Assembly (NCBI GenBank): GCA_002344075.1 | Contig: DDTM01000076.1 | Coordinates: 1-64,000 of the forward strand | Source: Bacteroidetes bacterium UBA2364 | Lineage (GTDB): Bacteria > Bacteroidota > Rhodothermia > Rhodothermales > UBA2364 | Length of the DNA stretch: 64,000 nucleotides | Direction of reading: 5' to 3' | In this document: positions 43,773-52,062 of the stretch, one piece after another | Layout: each line of letters opens with the position of its first letter | How positions within the stretch are numbered: position 1 is the first letter of the stretch | The notes under the pieces: generated by a model | Seen by the model: only the letters and a program-made list of their open reading frames with translations | What the model was told of the DNA's origin: nothing | The model's database searches: none | Position numbers and translations under genes: made by a program

Positions 43773-44309
43773 ATGACGGACATTAGAAAACGGGATCGTG
43801 AACAACTCGAAGCGGAACTCAGACAGCGGTCCGAAGCCATTTCGAGCAGGGTTCGTGAAACAAAAGCAGACTTAACTGAGACTGGGGAAACATTGTCTTC
43901 TGGATTCAGAAGGTATCAGTGGGCTTTTTTGGCAGGCGCTGTGGTTGTAGGTGCTGCTGCAGGTGTTTTACTTACCCGTAGAAAGAAGCCACAAGCGATG
44001 GAGTGGTTAGACGTTGACGAAGACTTATCTTCAGATATACGGATTACCCATGATCGGGAGGTGGTTCGAAAAGCCGTGAAAAAGGGAATTCCGGTAGTGG
44101 TGTACAAAGCAGATGCTCCCGGAAAAGATGTCTGGGCTCCTTTCTGGAAAATGCTCCATCCAGTAATGGATCAAGTCATTAAATTGGGGGGACAATTGTT
44201 CTCTGATGTCTTGCAAGATCGCTTGGCTTTTCTTACAGACAAAATGGTACAAATGACCAAGGTGCAAGAACCCAATACGGATGAACGAATGGTGAACCAG
44301 CAAAAATAA
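43773..44309 (+). CDS. DUF3618/YqjD-like membrane-anchored protein
   Basis: A 178-aa protein. The N-terminal about 45 residues form an amphipathic, charged helix (REQLEAELRQRSEAISSRVRE), followed by one membrane helix (about 50-67, with GAVVVGAAAGVLL and RRKK on its C-side) and a soluble C-terminal domain. The N-terminal part is like DUF3618 or YqjD/ElaB proteins, which bind the ribosome in stationary phase. It begins two bases after the holin-X-like gene. Confidence 0.72.
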   Translation: MTDIRKRDREQLEAELRQRSEAISSRVRETKADLTETGETLSSGFRRYQWAFLAGAVVVGAAAGVLLTRRKKPQAMEWLDVDEDLSSDIRITHDREVVRKAVKKGIPVVVYKADAPGKDVWAPFWKMLHPVMDQVIKLGGQLFSDVLQDRLAFLTDKMVQMTKVQEPNTDERMVNQQK

Positions 44310-44313
44310 CGCG

Positions 44314-44739
44314 ATGATTGTTTTTTTATTGTTGATGCTTTTTGGCTTATTGGTGTTGTTTGATCGAGTGGGAGGTGTTTGGTTCACGGATCAGGTGTAC
44401 TTCTGGTTCACTAGTTTTGTGATGTCTTTCATTTTGACGACTACCACGCTGGTATTGCTCTTTGAGTTTAGTCTGTTTTCTATGTTGACAGGTGTTTCAC
44501 TTTTGCCGTTTGTCATCATTGGCTTATGGCAATTGTTACGATTGTCGCATTTATTGTGGCCTTCTCGTTTTTCTTCTTGGGTACTGGTGTTGTGCATTCT
44601 TGGATCGGTATGGTATGGCACCCAAAACATGACCCTACGTGTGCATCCCAATCTTTTGATGGAGTCACTGTTTGTGCCCGAAGTAGCACCTTACATTCAA
44701 AGTATTGATCCGAGTGCAAGGCGTATCGTAAAGTTGTAG
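44314..44739 (+). CDS. Hypothetical membrane protein
   Basis: A 141-aa protein with about four membrane segments (1-14, 27-50, 50-75 and 90-108) and a C-terminal soluble tail of about 35 residues. It is four bases after the YqjD-like gene. Not recognised; the context suggests an envelope role. Confidence 0.6.
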   Translation: MIVFLLLMLFGLLVLFDRVGGVWFTDQVYFWFTSFVMSFILTTTTLVLLFEFSLFSMLTGVSLLPFVIIGLWQLLRLSHLLWPSRFSSWVLVLCILGSVWYGTQNMTLRVHPNLLMESLFVPEVAPYIQSIDPSARRIVKL

Positions 44740-44781
44740 TCGCATTAATCAATTCTTTTTTTGGTTAATAGCGGTTTAGAT

Positions 44782-44812
44782 GTTAAGTTTTTTTCTCCTT
44801 TCAATACTTAAC
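44782..44812 (+). promoter_or_regulatory. Hairpin in the adk leader
   Basis: Seven-base perfect arms, GTTAAGT (44782-44788) and ACTTAAC (44806-44812), around a 17-base loop containing CTCCTTTC, the sequence normally seen at the 3-prime end of 16S rRNA. It lies 11 bases before the adk start, which has no Shine-Dalgarno sequence. It may be a leader hairpin affecting translation; a chance origin is possible. Confidence 0.35.
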
Positions 44813-44823
44813 GTTAAAAAACT

Positions 44824-45450
44824 ATGAGACTTGTTTTATTTGGTCCGCCGGGTGCAGGCAAAGGGACGCAAGCAAAATACTTGGCGACCCATTATACCTT
44901 GGCCCACCTTTCGACGGGTGATATGTTTCGTGCTGCCATCAAAGAGGGGACGCCTGTTGGCAAAGAAGCCAAATCGTATATGGATGCAGGTAAATTGGTT
45001 CCAGATTCGGTGGTTTGTGGCATCGCCGGGGAAGGAATTGAAAATGCAGGGCTGAATCAGTTTATATTAGATGGCTTTCCGAGAACCATCCCACAAGCCG
45101 AATGGTTGGATGACTTTTTGACCCGTCACAACGCCGATGATTATGTGGTGGTAAGTCTAAAGGTAGATGTTGAACTCATCGTAGAACGGCTTTCTAACCG
45201 CCGTATGAACAAGGAGACTGGTGAAATTTACCATTTGGTCTATAATCCTCCTCCTGCCGATCTCCCGACTCAGGTACTGCTCCATCGCTCCGACGATCAA
45301 CCAGAAGCCATTCGGGAACGACTGGCAGTGTATGAAGCCGATACTGCCCCACTTGAAGCCTACTTTCGTGGCAAAAACCGGCTAAAAGAAGTGGATGGCG
45401 TAGGTGAAATTGAAGAAATTTTTGAACGTATTAAAGCAGTTTTGGACTGA
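44824..45450 (+). CDS. adk: Adenylate kinase
   Basis: A 208-aa enzyme equilibrating ATP, ADP and AMP. Walker A GPPGAGKGTQ (7-16), AMP-binding STGDMFRAAI and LDGFPRT (about 80-87), a lid with NKETGEIYH lacking the zinc-binding cysteines, and the usual RLAVYEADTAPL end. Length is slightly shorter than the common 213-215 because of the lid. Monocistronic, with a terminator after its stop. Confidence 0.95.
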   Translation: MRLVLFGPPGAGKGTQAKYLATHYTLAHLSTGDMFRAAIKEGTPVGKEAKSYMDAGKLVPDSVVCGIAGEGIENAGLNQFILDGFPRTIPQAEWLDDFLTRHNADDYVVVSLKVDVELIVERLSNRRMNKETGEIYHLVYNPPPADLPTQVLLHRSDDQPEAIRERLAVYEADTAPLEAYFRGKNRLKEVDGVGEIEEIFERIKAVLD

Positions 45451-45457
45451 TGAATCG

Positions 45458-45488
45458 AGCACCTGCACACTGTTAGCAGGTGCTTTTC
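45458..45488 (+). terminator. Rho-independent terminator after adk
   Basis: Nine-base perfect stem (AGCACCTGC with GCAGGTGCT), nine-base loop and TTTCTTTTC on the plus strand, eight bases after the adk stop. Polyprenyl synthase starts 20 bases later, so the hairpin could attenuate transcription into it. Confidence 0.8.
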
Positions 45489-45507
45489 TTTTCCCAACAG
45501 AAGCCCT

Positions 45508-46479
45508 ATGCACCCAAAAGAACACATACAGGCCCTTGCTGGTCAGGTGGAATCAGCCCTCAAAGGACTTTCCTTGCCGGATTATCCGCCTGATCTTTAC
45601 GAGCCAGTACGCTATAGCTTAGAAACTGGCGGAAAGAGAATTCGCCCTGTCTGTGTGCTTCTGGCGGCGGAACTCTATGGGGTTTCTGTGCAAACAGCCA
45701 TGCCAGCAGCTATGGCCATAGAGGTGTTCCATAATTTCACGTTGCTGCACGACGACATCATGGATCACGCAGACACACGCCGGGGACGTCTTACTGTGCA
45801 TCGGAAATGGGACGAAAATGTGGCCATCCTGAGCGGAGACTTGATGATGGGAATGGCTTATGACTTGCTGGCTCACACCGGTAGCTCGCGTCTTGGGACA
45901 ATGATCCGTCAGTTCCATAAAATGGTTATGCGGCTTTGTGAGGGCCAGATGCTGGATATGGTTTTTGAGAGACGGATGGATGTGCAGATCTCTGAATATT
46001 TAGACATGATAGATGGTAAAACCGCTGCACTTCTTTGTTGTGCCTTTGAATTGGGTGGATTGTTAGGGGGGGCCTCGGAGGAGGAGCGTGAGGCTTTGAG
46101 CACGCTGGGACAACACATAGGGATGGGATTTCAAATTCAGGATGATTTATTAGATCTGACCGCCCCTGCCGGGTTTGGCAAGCAAAAAGGCGGAGATTTG
46201 ATGCAAGGAAAACGAACATGGCTGCTTCTTACAGCTTTGGAACGCGCTTCGGGGTCGGATCATGCGTTTTTGCAGGGTGCCCTCACAGGGGGAATGCCGG
46301 AAAGTGAAATTCCGCGTGCAGAGGCTTTAATGGAAGCCTTAGAAGTTACAGCGGACGCAGCAAAATTGGTGGAAGCAGAGTTTAATGCCGCACGATCGGT
46401 ACTTTTACGTTTGCCATCGTCTCCCGTTTTAAATACTTTGCAAGCCCTGATACAATCGCTACAACATCGAAAGCAATGA
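45508..46479 (+). CDS. Polyprenyl synthetase (farnesyl/geranylgeranyl/longer diphosphate synthase)
   Basis: A 323-aa trans-isoprenyl diphosphate synthase. First aspartate-rich motif DDIMDHAD (about 84-91; a three-residue interval with an extra H typical of bacterial enzymes), GGKRIRP, then the second motif DDLLD (about 211-215) and the KGGDLMQGKRT segment near 229. Chain length cannot be told from sequence alone. The start at 45508 is followed by the usual N-terminal helix. Its stop overlaps the HPr start by four bases (ATGA), so they are translationally coupled. It provides prenyl precursors for quinones or undecaprenol. Confidence 0.92.
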   Translation: MHPKEHIQALAGQVESALKGLSLPDYPPDLYEPVRYSLETGGKRIRPVCVLLAAELYGVSVQTAMPAAMAIEVFHNFTLLHDDIMDHADTRRGRLTVHRKWDENVAILSGDLMMGMAYDLLAHTGSSRLGTMIRQFHKMVMRLCEGQMLDMVFERRMDVQISEYLDMIDGKTAALLCCAFELGGLLGGASEEEREALSTLGQHIGMGFQIQDDLLDLTAPAGFGKQKGGDLMQGKRTWLLLTALERASGSDHAFLQGALTGGMPESEIPRAEALMEALEVTADAAKLVEAEFNAARSVLLRLPSSPVLNTLQALIQSLQHRKQ

Positions 46480-46787
46480 TTAAACGAACTGTAACTGTTC
46501 GAAATCGGGCAGGACTTCATACCCGACCCTCCTCGCTGCTGGTTAAAGCTGCATCACGATTTAAGGCAGATTTTTTTATCGAAAAAGATGGCTTTGAAAT
46601 CAATGGCAAGAGTATTATTGGTGTAATGACCCTCGCAGCCGAGCCTGGCGCTACTTTGAATCTGATGTTTGAGGGTGAGGACGCCACCGAGGCCGCCAAT
46701 GAAATCTGTTCAATGTTTGAAGATGGCTTTGGAGAAGAAGCCATGATGACCAAAGTTGTTGCCTCCAAACCGCTTACCTCCATTTAA
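46476..46787 (+). CDS. ptsH: HPr, phosphocarrier protein of the PTS
   Basis: A 103-aa HPr with the active histidine H15 in AGLHTRPSS and the regulatory serine S46 in INGKSIIGVM, which points to an HPr kinase/phosphorylase elsewhere in the genome. Its C-terminus is about ten residues longer than usual. It overlaps the polyprenyl synthase by four bases and is followed by ptsI. Confidence 0.95.
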   Translation: MIKRTVTVRNRAGLHTRPSSLLVKAASRFKADFFIEKDGFEINGKSIIGVMTLAAEPGATLNLMFEGEDATEAANEICSMFEDGFGEEAMMTKVVASKPLTSI

Positions 46788-46800
46788 GACCCATATTCCT

Positions 46801-48576
46801 ATGGAGGAGTCTGATACGTCCGGAAAAGTCGAACAAATATTTCAGGGAATTGGCATCTCGCCCGGTTTTGCCATTGCCCCTGCTTATCTTTTCTCGCGCA
46901 CCAAACCCCTGTCGCTGCGGAAACACTTGAACCCCGAAGAAATCCCGACCGAACAAACCCGGTTGGATGAAGCTTTGGAACGCGCAAAATATGAACTTAA
47001 AAAAGTAGCCTCGGTTGCCGAAGAAAAAATCGGTTCGGAGAGTGCGCATATCTTTGAAGCCCAAGTTCAAATTTTAGAGGATCCTGTTTTTATAAATGCG
47101 GTAAACGCATTTATTCTTAATGAGGCTTGTAATGCCGAGTATGCTGTTCAGGTGACGTTAGAGCATCATATCAGCCAAATGGAAGCAAGTGGTAATGCCT
47201 ATCTCCGGGAGCGTGCACAAGAATTCCAAGATGTCAAAGACCGAGTACTTCGGTCGCTTCAGCAAAAACGCCTTATCTCCAAAATACAACAACACCGTGT
47301 GGTGGTAGCACAAAACCTAAGTGCGGCAGATTTGGTACTGTTTAGTAAACGGCAGGTGCTGGGTTGTGTAATGGACATCGGTGGGACAACTTCACATGCC
47401 TCAATTATGGCACGGGCACTGGGGGTCCCTGCCCTGATCTCGGTAGGCTGGCAGGCAGAACGGGTCATTGAGGAAGACGATTGGGTGATCGTAGATGGCT
47501 TTTCAGGTATATTGGTCATCAATCCGTCATCCGAAACCATGCGGGAATACCGCGTAAAACAGGCCCAGTACAGCAAACTACTCGAACAGCAATCCGAACT
47601 TAAAGATCTTCCCGCCGAAACCTTAGATGGGCATCGCGTGCATCTAAGGGCCAATATTGAGTTTAGTGCCGAGCTGCCGCAGTTAGTGGAGTATCGGGCA
47701 GAAGGTATTGGCCTGTTACGAACTGAGATGACGTATCTGGCACAAGGTCGTGCGCTCACCGAAGAAGAACAACTCACGTTTTATAAAGAAGTATTGGAAG
47801 CTACGGCTCCGTTTGTGGCCACATTCCGTTTAATTGATCTGGGGGGCGATAAAGTACTCCCATTGGGAAAACACGAGCCCAATCCGTTTCTGGGCTGGCG
47901 TGGTGTCCGAATATTATTAGACCGTCAGTCATTGTTGCGCTCGCAAATCCGCGCCATCCTTAGGGCCTCGGTCTATGGGCCAACACGGTTGATGATTCCT
48001 ATGGTGACCAATATCGGGGAAGTTCGGGCCATCAAACGGATGATTGCGCGTACCAAAATTGAACTGGCGGTAGAAGGCAAAGCCTTCGATAGTAAAATGC
48101 AGGTAGGAATCATGGTAGAGGTTCCTTCGGTGGCGCTAATGGCTGATCTGTTTGCTGAGGAAGTGGACTTTTTCTCGATTGGAACGAATGACCTAACCCA
48201 GTATGTACTCGCAGTGGATCGAGGGAATGACCTGGTAGCTAACCGCTTCGACGAGATGCATCCTGCTGTATTACAACTGATTGCCCATACCATTCAGGCC
48301 GCTCATCGGAAAGGTATTTTTGTAGGTATGTGTGGCGAATTCGCAGCCAACCCACTCGCTACGCCATTCTTGTTGGGAATGGGATTGGATGCCTTTAGTG
48401 TTTCCCCCGTTTTTATCCCTCAGATTAAGCGCATCATTCGGAGTCTGACCTATCAGGAAGCCAAGGAAATTACGGAACGGGTGTTGATTCAGCAAGACGC
48501 AAGGTCAGTACGAAAAGTGGTTTCTGAATGGTTTGGCCAAAATCAGGACATTCTGGCTTCTCTAATGAAGATCTAA
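46801..48576 (+). CDS. ptsI: PTS enzyme I (phosphoenolpyruvate-protein phosphotransferase)
   Basis: A 591-aa enzyme that autophosphorylates from phosphoenolpyruvate and passes phosphate to HPr. The active histidine is H199 in GGTTSHASIMARAL; the PEP-binding core has RTEMTYL, the RLIDLGGDK and GWRGVRILLD segments and SIGTNDLTQYVLAVDRGN. The ATG at 46801 gives normal length; an alternative ATG at 46756 would overlap ptsH. With no enzyme II in the window, this PTS may be regulatory rather than transport-linked. Confidence 0.95.
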   Translation: MEESDTSGKVEQIFQGIGISPGFAIAPAYLFSRTKPLSLRKHLNPEEIPTEQTRLDEALERAKYELKKVASVAEEKIGSESAHIFEAQVQILEDPVFINAVNAFILNEACNAEYAVQVTLEHHISQMEASGNAYLRERAQEFQDVKDRVLRSLQQKRLISKIQQHRVVVAQNLSAADLVLFSKRQVLGCVMDIGGTTSHASIMARALGVPALISVGWQAERVIEEDDWVIVDGFSGILVINPSSETMREYRVKQAQYSKLLEQQSELKDLPAETLDGHRVHLRANIEFSAELPQLVEYRAEGIGLLRTEMTYLAQGRALTEEEQLTFYKEVLEATAPFVATFRLIDLGGDKVLPLGKHEPNPFLGWRGVRILLDRQSLLRSQIRAILRASVYGPTRLMIPMVTNIGEVRAIKRMIARTKIELAVEGKAFDSKMQVGIMVEVPSVALMADLFAEEVDFFSIGTNDLTQYVLAVDRGNDLVANRFDEMHPAVLQLIAHTIQAAHRKGIFVGMCGEFAANPLATPFLLGMGLDAFSVSPVFIPQIKRIIRSLTYQEAKEITERVLIQQDARSVRKVVSEWFGQNQDILASLMKI

Positions 48577-48663
48577 GCACGATGTGCGGAAATAATGAAG
48601 GTTTGTTTGGGAAGCCTGTCTTCAATTCGTAACTTCACAAATCGTACTTATAATCCAGTCTCG

Positions 48664-48864
48664 ATGAAATCTCAGCGCCTCATAGCCTTGTTTTTCTTTG
48701 GCTTAACCTTGTTCAGTTATCCCATTATCAACCTCTTTGGCTACGAAGGGAAAGTGGCTGGTATTCCGGTATTGTATCTATACATTTTTGTGGCTTGGTT
48801 GCTGATTATTGTACTCATGGCCTTGATGGCCGAATATTTCTCGGACATTCACTCAAACGAATAA
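48664..48864 (+). CDS. Small membrane protein (66 aa) preceding the symporter-kinase
   Basis: A 66-aa protein with two membrane helices (about 6-24 and 34-57) and a short acidic tail. It ends five bases before the symporter-kinase start, so it is probably translationally coupled. It resembles the small accessory subunits that accompany Na+/solute symporters (for example DUF3311 or DUF4212 proteins), but this family link is not certain. The ATG at 48664 starts the first helix; an earlier ATG at 48595 adds a non-membrane leader. Confidence 0.65.
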   Translation: MKSQRLIALFFFGLTLFSYPIINLFGYEGKVAGIPVLYLYIFVAWLLIIVLMALMAEYFSDIHSNE

Positions 48865-48869
48865 CCGTT

Positions 48870-51677
48870 ATGTTGCCAGCCTGGGTCACTTTGCTGATTG
48901 CCATGTTATACTTGGCTTTGCTGTTTGCAATTGCATGGTGGGGGGATCGGCGCGCCGAGCAAGGACGGAGTATCGTAGGGAATGCATACGGGTATGCACT
49001 TTCCCTTGCTGTATATTGCACTGCTTGGACGTTCTATGGCAGTGTAGGACGTGCAGCCAGCGAGGGGATCGGCTTTTTGCCCATCTTCGTAGGTCCTACA
49101 TTGATGATGCCGCTATCGTGGCTCATTTTACGCAAGATGATTCGGATATCTAAACGTTACCGGATAACCTCGATTGCAGATTTTGTGGCATCTCGTTATG
49201 GAAAAAGTGCAACCTTGGGGGGCATCATCACTATAATTGCCGTTCTGGGTGGAATTCCTTATATTGCACTACAACTTAAGGCTATATCATATAGTTTCTT
49301 GATTATTACAGGTACCACCGATACAGGAGGTCAAACAGCCTTTTATGTTGCCTTTACCCTTGCGCTATTTGCCATTTTATTCGGAACGCGGCACCTAAAC
49401 CCTTTGGAGCGTCATGAAGGCATGGTTGCCGCCATTACCTTCGAGTCTATTGTAAAACTATTGACCTTTCTCTTGGTTGGAGGCTTTGTGACCTATGGCA
49501 TGTTTGATGGTTATGCGGATATCTTCACTCGTGCCGAAGGCATTCCCGCGTTGGAAAACTTGTTTCGCTTCGAGCCAGCGGCCTATTCGGATTTGATGTG
49601 GATGACCATTTTGTCGGGTTTGGTGGTGGTACTCCTGCCCCGACAGTTTCATATGGCGGTTGTGGAAAATGTCTCGGAGGCCCATATTAGCAAAGCCATG
49701 TGGCTATTTCCCCTCTATTTGCTATTGATTAACCTTTTTGTTTTACCAATTGCACTTGGTGGACGCATTTATTTTGGGAACACCCAAGCTGCTGATGGTT
49801 TTGTACTTGCCCTACCCATCGCGGCAGATCAATCCTTTATTTCGGTTCTTACGTTTCTGGGCGGGCTTTCTGCTGCCACTGGAATGGTCATTGTGGCTAC
49901 GATTACCTTAAGTACGATGGTATCCAACGATTTGATCGTACCAACCCTCCTTCGCCTCCGAAAATTAGATATAGGAGACCGAATGGTGGTTCCTCGTTTC
50001 TTGTTGCTAATCCGCCGAACTGCAATTATTGGTATTATTGCTTTGGGGTATGGGTATTTTAAGTTGGTTCCAACTAGCTATACATTGGTTAATTTGGGCT
50101 TAATTTCCTTTGCTGCCATCGCCCAATTTGCACCTGCCGTTTTTGGAGGACTGTTTTGGAAGCAAGCCACCAAACTTGGGGCAATGTCGGGGGTGCTGGC
50201 CGGTTCCTGTATTTGGGGTGTTACCCTCCTTATTCCGTCGCTTGCAGAGTCGGGCTGGGTAAGCAATTCTGTTATTACAGATGGGTATTTTGGTTTAACT
50301 TGGCTACGCCCCTACGCACTTTTCGGTCAAACAGACTATAGCTCGCTATCCCATTCACTTTTCTGGAGCTTCCTTTTTAATATCGTGGCTTTTGTTGGGG
50401 TCTCTTTGTTTACCAAACAATCGTTTGAAGAACAAAAACAAGCGTTTGCCTTTGTGGATGTTTTTAAACAAAAGCAGGCATTGCCGGGTGTCGCTTGGAA
50501 GGGGCAGGCACGGGCGGAAGACTTGGAAAACCTACTCAAGCGCTTTTTAGGCCGTAGGCGTTCCACCGAATTGCTCACCCGGTTTCATCAGCAGGTCAAA
50601 TTAGCACTTGGTACCAACCATAGCAGCGAGTTGGCGGAGTTGGTACAGTTTACCGAAACACAATTGAGTGCAGTTATTGGTTCGGCTTCTGCGCGAGTAA
50701 TGGTGGCCAGTGTGGTAAAAGAAGGCCCTCTCGCCATAGAAGAACTGATGCACATGCTTGATGAAACCCGCCAAGTAATACAATACAGCCGTGAACTCGA
50801 AGAAAAATCCCGCGCCTTAGAACTGGCATCTGCGGAATTACGCAAAGCAAATGACCAGCTTAAAGAATTGGATAAGATGAAAGATGATTTCGTTTCGACG
50901 GTAACACACGAACTTCGGACGCCACTCACCTCCATCCGGGCTTTAACCGAAATTATCCTCCTGAACGAAGGATTACCAGTCGAACAGCGAAAAGAATTTT
51001 TACAACTGATTATTCGTGAGAGCGAGCGCCTAACACGGCTTATTAATGATGTTTTGGACATGGAAAAGACGGAGTCGGACAGTGTAGAGTGGCTCATTTC
51101 AGAGTTTGAAGTCATGCCCGTAATAGAAGAAGCTACGAGGAGTCTCCAAGCACTTGCAGCACAGAAAAAAGTGGGCATCTTGCTTGTGCCGCCAGAATTC
51201 CCTATCATGCTTCAGGCGGATCGAGATCGGTTAATACAGGTGCTGGTGAACCTCCTTTCAAATGCTTTGAAATTTTCCGACGATACAGGGAGTAGTATCT
51301 ATGTTTCTGTCCGAAAAGAAGAGGGAAACGTCTTGTTTTGTATTCGGGATGAAGGCGTTGGGATCTCGGAAGAAGAACAAAAATTGATCTTTGAGAAGTT
51401 TCATCAAGTGGCCCATACCCAAAAAGGTAGGCCGACAGGTAGCGGGCTTGGATTGGCCATCTGCCAACGTATTGTTGCGGCACACCAAGGCCGGATTTGG
51501 GTGGAGAGTGTACTGGGAAAAGGGGCAACTTTCTGTTTTACCCTGCCAATTGAAAGCGCATTGCCCCTCCGAAACAACGATCTCGCGGATCCTAATTCAA
51601 CGTTACCCCTCGCCACTGTCTTTAATCGAAAAAAACATAGCTCCCTGCATAAAACCCCAAACCCTGCATCGTCATGA
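48870..51677 (+). CDS. Sodium:solute symporter-histidine kinase fusion (CbrA-like)
   Basis: A 935-aa membrane kinase. Residues 1 to about 510 form a complete SSS transporter domain (about 13 helices, with TAWTFYGSVGRAASEG and NPLERHEGM). There is a STAC-like linker (about 550-650), a coiled coil, then HisKA with phosphoacceptor H680 in TVTHELRTPLTS, an N box (NLLSNALKF), DEGVGI and GSGLGLAI. CbrA-type proteins sense histidine or related solutes, and the transport domain may itself move the solute. The REC-only gene downstream overlaps it by four bases. The ligand here is not known. Confidence 0.93.
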   Translation: MLPAWVTLLIAMLYLALLFAIAWWGDRRAEQGRSIVGNAYGYALSLAVYCTAWTFYGSVGRAASEGIGFLPIFVGPTLMMPLSWLILRKMIRISKRYRITSIADFVASRYGKSATLGGIITIIAVLGGIPYIALQLKAISYSFLIITGTTDTGGQTAFYVAFTLALFAILFGTRHLNPLERHEGMVAAITFESIVKLLTFLLVGGFVTYGMFDGYADIFTRAEGIPALENLFRFEPAAYSDLMWMTILSGLVVVLLPRQFHMAVVENVSEAHISKAMWLFPLYLLLINLFVLPIALGGRIYFGNTQAADGFVLALPIAADQSFISVLTFLGGLSAATGMVIVATITLSTMVSNDLIVPTLLRLRKLDIGDRMVVPRFLLLIRRTAIIGIIALGYGYFKLVPTSYTLVNLGLISFAAIAQFAPAVFGGLFWKQATKLGAMSGVLAGSCIWGVTLLIPSLAESGWVSNSVITDGYFGLTWLRPYALFGQTDYSSLSHSLFWSFLFNIVAFVGVSLFTKQSFEEQKQAFAFVDVFKQKQALPGVAWKGQARAEDLENLLKRFLGRRRSTELLTRFHQQVKLALGTNHSSELAELVQFTETQLSAVIGSASARVMVASVVKEGPLAIEELMHMLDETRQVIQYSRELEEKSRALELASAELRKANDQLKELDKMKDDFVSTVTHELRTPLTSIRALTEIILLNEGLPVEQRKEFLQLIIRESERLTRLINDVLDMEKTESDSVEWLISEFEVMPVIEEATRSLQALAAQKKVGILLVPPEFPIMLQADRDRLIQVLVNLLSNALKFSDDTGSSIYVSVRKEEGNVLFCIRDEGVGISEEEQKLIFEKFHQVAHTQKGRPTGSGLGLAICQRIVAAHQGRIWVESVLGKGATFCFTLPIESALPLRNNDLADPNSTLPLATVFNRKKHSSLHKTPNPASS

Positions 51678-52042
51678 ATCATCAAATATTGATTGTGGAA
51701 GACGAACCAAGTATTGTAATTACCCTCGAATTTCTACTCAAACAAAAGGGATTCACTCCCCAAATTGCAAGAGATGGGATCGAGGCCATGACCTTTCTGG
51801 AAAACCACCAACCCGACTTGGTGATTCTGGATGTAATGCTGCCTGGAAAAAATGGCTACGAGATTTGCCAGTCTATCCGGCACGAAACGCGCCTGGACCG
51901 AACGAAAGTGCTATTATTAACAGCAAAAGGACGTGTGGCCGATGTCGAAAAAGGCAAGGCTGTTGGGGCCGATGCCTATCTCACCAAGCCTTTTGCCATT
52001 CAGTCTCTTATGGATCAGGTTGATCAATTGTTGGCAAACTGA
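51674..52042 (+). CDS. Single-domain response regulator
   Basis: A 122-aa receiver without an output domain. The acidic pair is ED at 9-10, the phosphoacceptor is D53 in VILDVMLPGKNG, with T and K in LLLTAKG and LTKPF. It overlaps the stop of the symporter-kinase by four bases, so the two are translationally coupled and this is its probable partner. Receiver-only proteins act by protein binding or as phosphorelay steps. Confidence 0.93.
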   Translation: MNHQILIVEDEPSIVITLEFLLKQKGFTPQIARDGIEAMTFLENHQPDLVILDVMLPGKNGYEICQSIRHETRLDRTKVLLLTAKGRVADVEKGKAVGADAYLTKPFAIQSLMDQVDQLLAN

Positions 52043-52062
52043 TCCGCATTTTATGCTTGGGT

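Noticed and set aside
47259..47777. 172-codon minus-strand frame within ptsI
   Set aside because: Antisense to the enzyme I active-site region; the Ser/Cys/Arg-rich composition is that of a shadow frame.
50588..51208. 206-codon minus-strand frame within the symporter-kinase gene
   Set aside because: It is antisense to the HisKA region. Serine-rich composition and lack of a start signal mark it as a shadow.
51391..52023. 210-codon plus-strand frame over the receiver gene
   Set aside because: It crosses the end of the kinase gene and the whole receiver gene in another frame.
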